A stretch of 64,000 nt of DNA from Oxytricha trifallax (Eukaryota; Ciliophora; Spirotrichea; Sporadotrichida; Oxytrichidae), in NCBI GenBank assembly GCA_000711775.1, contig ARYC01017131.1, positions 1 through 64,000 of the forward strand. Direction: 5' to 3'. Positions 1 through 9,860 of this stretch are shown in pieces (within the stretch, counting starts at the first letter, position 1; every line of letters starts with the position of its first letter). A model generated the notes under the pieces. That model searched no databases and was not told the origin of the DNA. It worked only from the letters and a program-made list of their open reading frames with translations. The translations under genes and the position numbers were made by a program.

Positions 1-1620
1 CTAAATTTAATTCCATTTAAACAAAGAAATTTAACAATCCACTATCAATATACTTTACAAATCAATCTCAATGTATATAAAATTCAATATATTGATATAT
101 AAATAATAAGAAATATCAATTCTATTTTACATAATGGTAAACAAATAATTTATATTTCTCAAATTTCTTAATTTTACTATCAAATATTTCTTACTCATAT
201 TTTTTTACATATAAAATAAAATTTCTTATTTATCGATAATAAAAGACTAAAATTTGTATATAAACTATATTAAGTAAAATTATCTTTAAATTTAACCTAA
301 ATTCTCATTTTTTAGCATCCTAATATCAATTCTTATATAAAATGCATTTTTTTATTTTTATTTATTAATTTATTAACAATTTGATGAAATTTTGAATTCA
401 ATCTTATCATATTTGAGAATTGGAAACAGATTGATCGCAGAAATTTCAGATTGCACCTTATGACTTTCATAAATTGATCACATAATAATTTACTTTCAAT
501 CTAAAATGTGAACTACTCAATTCTAAATATTTGAGATATGACACAGTTCCAATTCAAATATCCCGACTAAATTTCCTTTTGCAATTCTCAAATTTGAAGA
601 TTGAATCTCAAATATAAGTAAAAAAAATAGAAATATAAATTTACATTTTTTATATAAAAAATTAAAATTAAAAATAAAATTTATACTGTTATTTTTTAAT
701 GCAAAAAGTATTTTCAAATCATTTTATATAGATGAATTATAATTTTTAATTTTAAACAATTCCTTTCCTATATAAAATTTATACAAGCATTATTTGAGTA
801 TTATAGCCAGTTATAAATATATAATTTTGGTTTTAATAATTTGGGATGTTTAGTAAGTTTGATTGTTTACTTAATATAATAAGTTAATAGAATATTGTGA
901 TATAAGTGCAAAGATTTATTCATAATTAGATTTTGATTGACATACATATTCTATCTTGAATTGTTCAATGAAACAAATAATATAGAATTTAATTTAAAAA
1001 TAACGATCTATAAATAAATTTAGCAGTAATTACCAATTGAAATAAGTCTATAAAATCATCAAATTTGATGAAAATTTTAAATAAATTTATATTTATAAAT
1101 TAATAACGATGCAATATATTTAATAATTTTTATAATTTTATTATTTTTATCTTACAATATATCTAATTATATAAATATAGAAGGAATAATTGTTATATAA
1201 ATTGTATTAAATAATTTTAAAGTATTCCTTTGAATTTGAATGCAAAAATCATTATAATAGCATTCATTTTATATTATATTTTTAAAATCAAATAAATACT
1301 TACCATTAATTTTTATCTTATATTTAAGACAATTTATAATCTGCTATACTATATTTATTTTGACTATAGAAATATTCTAAATTGTATAATATTTCTTTCA
1401 ATTTGAAATCTAAATCATATGTAATTGAAAAGATATATTTGAGATTCTACAAACAAATGTTGATGAATTTTACAATTTATTCATAATTTGGAGTTAGATT
1501 TTATTGAGGAGTATTTCCATTTTATAAGTTGCATTTACAATTCTCCCTGGATTTGAAGCATTCTGAATTAAAATTGATCCAAATTACACCTATAAAAAAT
1601 TAAAAAAATTAAAAAAAACT
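1..1620. other. AT-rich non-genic stretch
   Basis: The stretch is roughly 80 percent A+T with no reading frame of protein-like composition on either strand under the ciliate code. I see no RNA gene, no repeat with a clear boundary and no conserved motif. It is probably intergenic or germline-limited DNA. Confidence 0.6.
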
Positions 1621-1880
1621 AAACGAAAAACTGGATACAAAGAAGCTTGGTCCCTAGTAGAACACTACCCGCTGGCCAAGCGAGCTGCATATAGCAACGT
1701 GTTCACTCAAGGGGGGTAACAATTGGTCTACACGTTACATTATTGCATAGACTAGGGTTTAAATCCAGTCTAACTGAAGCTGCAACAACAAACTCTGAGA
1801 TAACAATGTACACAAGCCCTCGGGTCGGCACAACCAAGTTCTGAGTGGAATATAACTACGATACAAAGACACTGGTATTC
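1621..1880. other. GC-richer island of unknown nature
   Basis: About 260 bases stand out from the AT-rich surroundings by composition. The island contains a short palindrome near 1748-1772 (arms TAGACT and AGTCTA around GGGT..ATCC) that superficially resembles a tRNA T arm, but I cannot fold a full cloverleaf. The segment at 1754-1779 resembles, in inverted orientation, a segment near 9571-9593 on the far side of the transposon region, so it could be one end of that element. No protein could be recognised. Confidence 0.35.
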
Positions 1881-2985
1881 CAAATTCTGATTTGAAAATT
1901 TAATTTTAATTAATTCTTAGAATTCTTTATTTATTTTGAAGTTGTAAGGCAAATTTAATTTTGAGGTTAGGATTACTGGATTTCTTAGAGCAATTTTATT
2001 TTAAATTAACTTAATAATTTTTATTTGATTTTCAAATTTAAATTTATTTTAAATTAATTTACTATTCCAAATAGTAATAAAGCCCATATTTGCCTATCTC
2101 CATAGGACTTATATTCAATCATTTTAATTTTCTTTGAAAATTATATTCAAAGTATTAGGGGAAATTAAAGTTCATATTTTGAACTAATAGGGCAAAGTTG
2201 AGGAAAGATTTCAATTCCTTTTTAATTTATTTAAAATTAATTTTAATTTTAAATTGAAAATTTAAGATATTTTAATTTATATCTTATCAATAAATCCATT
2301 TTATATTTTATATTTATTTAAAAGTTATTTGTTTGTAAACTTTATAAAACTTTGAATATTCGGAAATATTTGAATCCAAGCTTATTATTTGATAAATACT
2401 TTTACATTTATCATTCAGCAATATTAGATCATAATTTTATTGATACTCAATTTAATTATAAAATTATTTAAGCTAATTTTTTAATTTATTTTTTCATTTT
2501 TAATTACTTTCCTTCATTAATTTAAGTATAAAAAAGTCAAAAAGCTATTAATTATAATTTAAAGTATTTATTTAAATATAAATTTATATATAAATTAATA
2601 TGAATTTTCTTATAAGTTAGTTAGTATATTTAAAATTTTTATATGAAAATTATACTTAAAAATAAATAAATTGAACTTGAATTGAAGAAATTTATCAATA
2701 ATTATTTGAAATAATACACTTTTAAGAATATGATATTTTATTGAAATATTTTGTTATTTAGGTTTAAATATATAGGAAATTTTAATTATTAATTAAATAT
2801 CTTGAATGAATAAGAAAACTTTAGAAACTTTAACTGTAATGAATCAAAAATTGTTAAGAAATATATTCAATAAAATTAAAAATAAAGTTTCTATTATAAA
2901 AAGCTTAGAATTATTTTGAATTTTCTTTAAATTTTTTACTTTGAAATACCTTCTCTAATACTTAAGTATAAATTTACTTTGATCC
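1881..2985. other. AT-rich stretch downstream of the transposase
   Basis: I see no gene here. The bases just below 2986 follow the transposase stop codon. ACTGGATTT at 1974-1982 recurs beyond the SecA-like gene (9146-9660), a weak hint that the element extends over this stretch. Confidence 0.4.
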
Positions 2986-4465
2986 TCACAAGTCTTTAAG
3001 TGAGATAGATTCCAAAGCAGCAGTTAAGACATGATAGTAGCATCTTCTAACAAGATTTTGATTAATCCTACTTATATTCATTCCAAGCTTTTTCATAAAG
3101 GCGGCCCAATAACCTCTATAAGGGTTAACTTATCATAACTTACTTTGATTAGGCTCTTGTGTTCAAAGGATTCAGGTCTCTGTTCTTAATCCAAGAGTAC
3201 ATAAGCTCTGCAGGAGCTAGCCTGTAATGATAAGGCCCAAGAAACATGAGCGGTAATTTGAGATTGTCATACTTTGCCATTACTTCTTAAGATCTGTGAT
3301 AGGGAGCGTTATCAATCATGATAACAGTATTCTTTCTCCACTCCAAATCTATATCATCTAATGTAAGTGCAAGCTTGCACAAGAAGTACATAAATGAGTG
3401 TTGATTAGTTCTTCCCCTATTCACAGTATAGAACAACTCTCCAGTACTTGAAACTCCAATAATCAAGTTCATTTAACTAAGCCTCTAAGATTTTGTAACT
3501 CTATTCTTAACATAAGGAGCTGTCCAGCCTCTTCTTCTCTCATCAGTCTAGTGCAATACTGATTCATCAATGTTAATAATTCTCTTGCCTTCACTTAGAA
3601 AGAGTATGAATTGTTAGGCTGCATACTAGCGTTGAAGCTTACTACTGTTATTGTTATGAAGGTTAGTTATCTACTTAACTTACTTATATGTCATCATTAG
3701 TTCATTCTTAAGGAACCTTCGAATCATCTACTTTGAACAGTGAAGCTGGATCTTTGACACTAAGCTTTTCTGTATATCTGATATTTAGATAGGCACTTAG
3801 TCATAAGTAAGCATATTCACTATATGAGTGCGAGCCCTGCTGTGCAGCTTCTTATACTTGCCTCTATTAACTTACTTAAGATTCCAAAAGTTCGCTTTTT
3901 TTAAGGGATTGTTAAGGTACCTTCTTAACTTATAGTATGAAATGCCAAGCCTCTTCATAATCTGCTAGCAGTTTAGCTTTTCAGACATCCTTAGTCTTTG
4001 AGATTCCTGAGCCAGCTTTAGCTCTTTTTGCTGCTGCTCCTTTTCTTTCCTCATGATCTTGAGTTACCTTCGAGGCACTATAGCTTAAAGCTAAGTATGC
4101 TATCCAAAGACTGGAAGTGAGTCTTTCATTTTATGGTTCTCTAATACTTTCTATTCTAATTTCTTCATATCTATTAAAGGGGCTCTTTCGAGCATACCTT
4201 AAGGTTCTAATTCTGATTAGGTATAGTCAGTGTAGATCTCAAGTGTGATCTGGCCAAGAGTCTATATTTAGTGGCCATCTAGTAACGATTCCTTAAATCC
4301 TCCTAGTTTACTTACTCTATAGGTTTCCTTAGGATCAATAATAAAGCCTTTGAAATTCAAAGATTCTAATGAATCTTCCAGATCATAGTAGTAGTTAAGC
4401 ATCTCTCTTTTACTTACAGTCTCTATCTCAACATCAGCAACTGTAATGTTCCTTTAGTATAACAT
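2986..4465 (-). CDS. DDE transposase, Tc1/mariner (IS630) type, probably frameshifted
   Basis: With TAA/TAG read as Gln, a long minus-strand frame gives a transposase. The N-terminal part is acidic (Ser/Asp/Glu-rich). A basic Gln-rich helical region follows (around 4000-4100), then a helix-turn-helix-like segment with MKRLGISYYKLRRYL. The catalytic core shows the three acidic residues in order: Asp in NIDESVLHQTDE, Asp in MIDNAPYHRS (about 3290-3310) and Glu in LAPAELMYSWIKNR. The C-terminal part (RINQNLVRRCYYHVL, ending in KDL and TGA at 2986) lies in another frame, so there is a shift near 3120-3140. The start chosen is the first in-frame ATG; acidic sequence stays open upstream of it to about 4570. 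Family knowledge: such enzymes cut and join element ends, and in Oxytricha they are implicated in germline DNA elimination. Confidence 0.8.
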
Positions 4466-4808
4466 ATTGGTTGTTATGTAATCTGCAGTATTGCTTTCAT
4501 CATCTGTTTCACTACTTGAGCTTCGCTCACTATCTGAACTACTAGAGCTTTTATCTTCTTCCTCTTATTGGAAAAATTCAACCAGCTTAGACTATCTCTT
4601 TTTGAACTTGATTCCATAAGTTCAGTGCTTAATTTCCTAATAATGAATTACTTTGGTGCTGGTAGGAAATCCGCATGCGGAAATCGGATCATGCTGAAGA
4701 CATTTCATAATAGTGAAAATGACTATCTCATTATAGTAACAGTGCTGTCTTCATGAGCCAATATTTGGCTATTTAAAACGGCTGATGGCACCCTCCTATT
4801 AGAATTTA

Positions 4809-5614
4809 ATGAACCAAGCGTAACTTACTGGCATCAATGTTTAAGAACTAGCTTAGAAGTGCAAAAGCAAGAAAGAGCTCTACAACTTTCTCACCCAGGA
4901 TTGTCGGGCCTTCTTACCCAAGCCTGATTCAACCAACATTTACTTCTTCAAGTCCATCATAAGAGCAAAGAAGGAGGTAAGCATCTCTCCTTAATTGTAA
5001 CCGTCTTCATAGTACATCAGAAGAGAAGACGTCAAAGTGTCCGCAGTGCCTCACATAGAGGGACTTACAGTCCAGGACTTCCTCGATTATGCGAGAGACA
5101 TTTCCAGACTACTCAACTTTCTCCCTGATGAGCGAGACTGGGTCCACTTAGACAGGCAATGGATCTGTGATTTGCTCTATACCTTAGACACCGACGGTGT
5201 CACCAACATGATTCACGATGCAATGCTTTAACGGAAAGAAAGGCTTGAGCAAAGCAGAGACCTAGTCATTGAAATGAGACCTGAATTTGTTGACGCACTC
5301 TCTAGATGCCTCAGCTTCAGCAGTAAGTTTACTCTCTTTACATTTCCTTTGTAGCCGAGAGAGGCAAAGCTGTGAATCTCATGAAGGACTCATCTAAAAG
5401 AAAGAGAACAAGAGATGAAATTGAAGAGGTGAAAGATTATGAGACAGCCTTGAAGTCAGACAGGCAGCTCTTTCTATAAGAAACTAAGAGGCTGAAGCAA
5501 GAGCATGATAACTTGGAAAGTGAAGTACTTGACTTACGCAAAATGAAGGAGCAAGTTATGCAAGACTTCGGCTCTCAGAATCTGGAAGGGCAGGTGCAGA
5601 ACTTCAGCCTTTGA
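4809..5614 (+). CDS. Transposon-borne coiled-coil protein, 257 residues
   Basis: ATG at 4809 opens a frame containing several TAA/TAG codons read as Gln. It runs into a 32-nt intron (GTAAGT at 5323, TTGTAG ending 5354) and resumes to TGA at 5612-5614. The two exons (514 and 260 nt) add up to an exact multiple of three. The N-terminal two thirds is a globular-looking region (FLTQDC, YFFKSIIRAKKE, TVQDFLDYARDISRLLNFLPDE). The last third is charged and predicted coiled coil (KRKRTRDEIEEVKDYE, then ETKRLKQEHDNLESEV). It lies between and opposite to the transposase and SecA-like genes. Oxytricha TBE elements carry a roughly 22-kDa protein in a comparable place, so homology is possible but I could not test it. 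No catalytic motif is visible. Confidence 0.7.
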
Positions 5615-5707
5615 CTTCTGCTGGTCTCTATTCTCATCCATTCTCTGAACACTACTAATAGAAAGAGTTAGAATATGGTGAATTCTTTTAGAAATTAAGC
5701 TTTAAAA

Positions 5708-8700
5708 TCATCTTCTTTTTAACCCCTCTCTTTAGGGGTTCCTATGATCTATATCACTTTTCAAGTTTCTCTTTTAATTTGAAGCCTTCTTCAACCAGGC
5801 TTCCATACTTTCTTCGACCTCTTCATGCTCCTTGTAAGTTTCACTAAAAGACTTGTCTCTGCAACTCCTCCTTACAAGTATAACTCACTTTTCAACTAAG
5901 TCCTTAATCTGCTCTGCCTTCTCATAAGCCTTCCTACTTCTCTTATTAGTCTATTTCTTTCCTTCCTTGCTCTTCGATCTTTCTCTGCCTGGCTCTTAAG
6001 TGATCTCCTCATATTGGCGCCTCACGCCGTTTTTGAAGATCTTCTCAACTTCACTAATAGGCTTGTCTTAGAGCACAGGGTTCTGGCTCATCTTCTCTAC
6101 AATGAATTCTATGATAGAAGGTTAATAGAACCCTAATTTACTTTGAGTGTCTGGCTCTTCAGCCACAGCTTCAGTTTTCATTTCCTCTTCAGAGGCCTTC
6201 CTTGCTTCCTCGATATCCTTTTTGGCTCCTATGAAAGAACTTTCTACTTTTTCGACTATCTTCTCCACTATAGCCTTTACAACTGCAACTTAATGATCGA
6301 TGGCTATAATCTATTCAGAAGGAACTTCGGGCTCCTTTGCTTGATCAATAATAACCATATCAATAGCTTCTTATTTTTCTTAAAAAATAAATTATACTTC
6401 ATTGAACTTTTTGTCTAATATAAGGTCGATCTCATTCTACTCTACGTAAAGAAGCTACTCAGCACTATCTTTGGAGTTGAGTCTATACAAAACTCTTTGC
6501 CATCTGCCCTTAGTATTAAGTCTTCCAATTCTTCCTATAATCTGCTCTTCAGACCTTTTAGAGAAGACATCTGCGATGATGAGGTAAGAACCTCCGTTCT
6601 AGTTGATTTCATCATTCGTCTGAATGTCAGTCCCTCTTCCATGAGCTTCATTCAGCAAGTATATTCCATATTCCTTTTTCGCATTCTTCATTAAGTATCT
6701 GCCTTCAATCATGGATTCGATATTGGCGGCTTGCCCTCTGCTTAAACTTGTGAAGTCGTAGCCCGATCTCAAAAGGCCTATCTCTATTGCATTATAGTTA
6801 GTTGAAGCCACTATTAGAACTGGGGAGTGGCTTAGCTGCTCTATTATAATTTCTTTGATCTTAGCCAAGTAATCACTCTAATTAGTGCTCACAAACACAT
6901 CCGGGTATTGAGTCTTTTTATTTCCCTAGAGTTTATCAAGAGTGGGAAATACTACAGGTGTAGCTTGAAAAGCTAGCTTTAAACAGTTCTCTTCAGTAAA
7001 AGAGAGATTGCTTCCAGAAAATCCTATCACTTTATGAGCTTGCTGAAAGTACTCAAGAGAGTTGATTATAGTATCAACAGAGCCATCAAACATAATCCAG
7101 TCGTACTCGTCCACTAATACGTAGCTTTGCTACCATACACTCACAGCCTTGCTGTTCTTTTGCATCTTCTTTAATTAGGGCTAAGTGTAGAAATAGATGC
7201 CAGTATCTTTGGCAAAGAAGTTTAGATTGCAATTAAGCTACATTGCTTTAATGACTCTCTAGTATCGTTTGAAGTCTCTTTGCACTAAGTGCTCATTCTT
7301 GCTGAGTATAAAGACTGATCTTTAAGTTTTAAGAGCAATAAGGATTGCTAAAGCAATGCATATTAGGGTCTTCCCATTGCCAATACCAAAATGAATGAAG
7401 TGATTGCTGTTAAGGTTGTCACAGATATAGTTTAAACATAAGACCTGAGAGCAGTAGAATTTGAAGCCTAAATTTTACTCCAAAGTTTCTAATTCGGCAC
7501 TTACTCTTAAGAGTTCCTCTGGAGACCTGCTATTGAATCTGGATGCTACTTGGTTTTATAAGTTCTCATTCTTGAATAGCTAAAGAAGGTCATTAACAGC
7601 CTTTTCAGAGAAGGCTTCCATAGTCCTTGGCAATTGCATTATTCTATCAAGGTCAGAGAAGTCACAGTTTAGACAGTTGTCAATAGTGTGAATGCTTAAC
7701 TATACATTTTTCTCGACTTGCGCATTCACAATCAACTACTATACTTTCCTGATTTGTTCAATCTTCCCTACCCATTATTGATCTCTGCTTTGCAGTCTTG
7801 AAGCAAGGCCTTTCATAAAATGCACCATTGAGACTTTGTCGATGACTTCTTGCTTTTATAAGAAGGTTGCCCTTGTTGAAGATATGTAGTCTTTTAAAGA
7901 CTCTAAGTTAGGGGCAGAGCATAAGGCACATATTCTTACAAAGTACTCTGTATACTCTACAGGAATGTCTCTTATAAGGTTCAATCCACAGTCTTGCTTA
8001 AGCAAGATAATAAAAGGCACGCTTCATTATAAAGAAGGAATTTGGTATTAGTTTGATGACCTAAGGGTCAATTGAAAAGTAGTGCCATGTTTAAGCCAAA
8101 AGCTGAATGATGCCTGGATTAGAGTCGTTTAGCTTCTAGACTATAGCAAGCTGCTTACTTAGACATGTTGCCTCAGTAATAAAGACCAAGTTGGCTAAGC
8201 CTATAGCTTGTCTAGCATTGGGTGACCTTATAAGTAAGAGAATTGCTTCTTATATTAAGTTCTCTTCTGGCTGATATTTTTCCCCTGTATAGTAACTGAG
8301 GGCAGCCTAGAAGATACGAGCCTTGGAGTCTTAGTCTAGCTTTTAGTTACTTGAGATCAACTCTGTAATTAAATAGAAGAGCCCTTGGTTCACTTAGGGT
8401 TCATTTGCCATCTCAAAGTGCTAAAGGAACGAAAAGAGTGATTGGGTGTTGCGGGCCATTATATCTTGAAGGATCTGTTCCTTTTATTAATAATTTGATT
8501 ATTTGAAACTTTCAAAGTGCTTGACCAACATCTCATGGCCAATGATTGAGCCATAGTTAATAACCAGCTAAGGTAAGGGTCTTGGAGCTTGCATTGATTC
8601 ACTTGCTAAGCTCACAGTAGTCTGGAACTCACTCACCTTCATTTCCTCGTTTGAGAGGGAGTGGTTAAGATTTTCAGAGGCCAGTGACTTGGTATCACTG

Positions 8701-9115
8701 CTGTTCTTGGCTTTCTTGCTTTTGTTATTGTTTATAAACTTTCTCACAACGTTCTTAAAATCCCATGTCTTTTAATAGCCTTTGAAATCCTCCTGCTACA
8801 ACAGGAGACTCAAATCATAGTTGTTTAAATGTAGGAATTCCTTTGCTCTATTGATTTTGACGCTATCTTGGGCTCCCTTGTACTCAGCTTTAATGCCCTT
8901 CACTTTGCCGCCCTCATCAATATTAGCCTTGGCTTCAAGATTTTCAAAAATCCGATCACCCTGCTCAAGAAGTTGAGCTAACTATTCATTTGAATTATCA
9001 TTCCTTAACTCTAATATAGGTGCTTAGTAAAGGAAAAAAGCTTACCAGGGCTTCGTTCTTCAATCTATAGGGGAAAAGACTCAGCAAGCTGATCCCGCTC
9101 TTGGGCTGGATTCAT
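5708..9115 (-). CDS. SecA-like DEAD-type ATPase carried in transposon region, likely frameshifted
   Basis: The minus-strand gene starts MNPAQERDQLAESF and has a 35-nt intron at 9011-9045. A long helical N-terminal half is followed by an ATPase core: P-loop GIGNGKT (near 7390), DEAD-type box VDEYDW (near 7095), motif III-like IGFSGS (near 7020), EAHGRGTDI (near 6620; SecA proteins have the closely similar GRGTDI) and an arginine-finger segment IIGRIGRLNTKGR (near 6530). The C-terminal tail is long, acidic and basic, probably coiled. The frame of the N-terminal half and that of the ATPase half differ by one base near 8015-8025, with no intron that would fix it, so this copy is probably broken. 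Bacterial and plastid SecA drive protein export; no such role is implied here. It may be a DNA or RNA translocase used by the element (inference). Confidence 0.75.
9011..9045 (-). other. Intron in SecA-like gene
   Basis: On the minus strand GTAAGC begins and TATTAG ends a 35-nt AT-rich segment. Its removal joins the codons for ...EERSPE to LRNDNSNE in one frame, whereas reading through gives a TGA stop. Confidence 0.7.
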
Positions 9116-9860
9116 GGTATTTTTAAATTTTGATTATAGTATTATATACTGGATTTTTTAATTTAATAGGTGGATTATTAAAAAATACCACTGGATTCTT
9201 CAAATTTACTATAAGAAAATCCTCTCTCCTTCACTTATCCAGTGGATTTAAAGAGCTACAGCCCGCAAACCAGTTCAAATGCATTGCTTATGTTAATACC
9301 AACATATAAAGGTGAAAAAAGTAGGCTTGCAAGAAATGGCGGACCCGCCATGGGTCTTTTGAGTGCTTTTCGAGTCTGGCCTCATTGAAAATTGGCTTTT
9401 TGGAAAAATCGAAAAATCCGAGGGCCTAATGGCGAATTCAACCCTATACTGTTCATAACGTACATATAACCAGTAGAAATGTGCAGTGAAAGTAGAATTG
9501 AAAGCAAAGGCACTCGTTTTCGAAAATCGAGGTCATGGTTGAAGGGGGTCCAGACTGGCTTTGGATTCTAGACTTCAGACTGGATTTTAGACCCTATAAG
9601 AGGGGGGGTTTATACTAAAGTTGAATTTTTGCAAAAAGTAGTTGGGAAAGCTACTGGATTTTATGGACATATGCACTAAGTATAGAATAAGGAACACTTT
9701 CAACAAAATATGATCACTAGAACACTCAAACTGCAATTAGCAGCATTCTTAAAGACTCTGTTTCTAAGACTCTTGAATTGGCCCTTATACCAACTTATAC
9801 ATTTATCACGCATATATGTATTGGGGTTTATATATATATTGAACAAGTATATAAACTCAA
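9116..9860. other. Non-coding flank of the element with hairpin and repeated ACTGGATT words
   Basis: The composition is GC-richer than ordinary spacer. ACTGGATT or its complement occurs at least five times (near 9146, 9188, 9236, 9578 and 9653). A perfect 6-bp stem, TGGCGG-AC-CCGCCA, lies at 9337-9350, and purine runs occur near 9541 and 9602. No protein is evident. It may be the terminal or promoter region of the SecA-like gene and of the mobile element. Confidence 0.4.

Larger units (their letters stand above)
1754..9593. mobile_element. Tc1/mariner-type element region with three genes
   Basis: Three genes form a compact cassette: a DDE transposase (minus, 2986-4465), a 257-residue coiled-coil protein (plus, 4809-5614) and a SecA-like ATPase (minus, 5708-9115). 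They are tightly spaced and GC-richer than the surrounding DNA. The outer limits given are a guess from an imperfect inverted motif (AGGGTTTAAATCCAGTCT-like on the left, its complement on the right); the core 2986-9115 is the secure part. The telomeric C4A4 termini typical of Oxytricha TBE elements were not found at either side, so this is either a different family or a copy that has lost its ends. Two of the three genes carry apparent single-base frameshifts, suggesting a non-autonomous or decaying copy. Confidence 0.6.

Noticed and set aside
1748..1772. tRNA T-arm-like hairpin
   Set aside because: No acceptor, D or anticodon arm could be paired with it; the palindrome alone is not enough.
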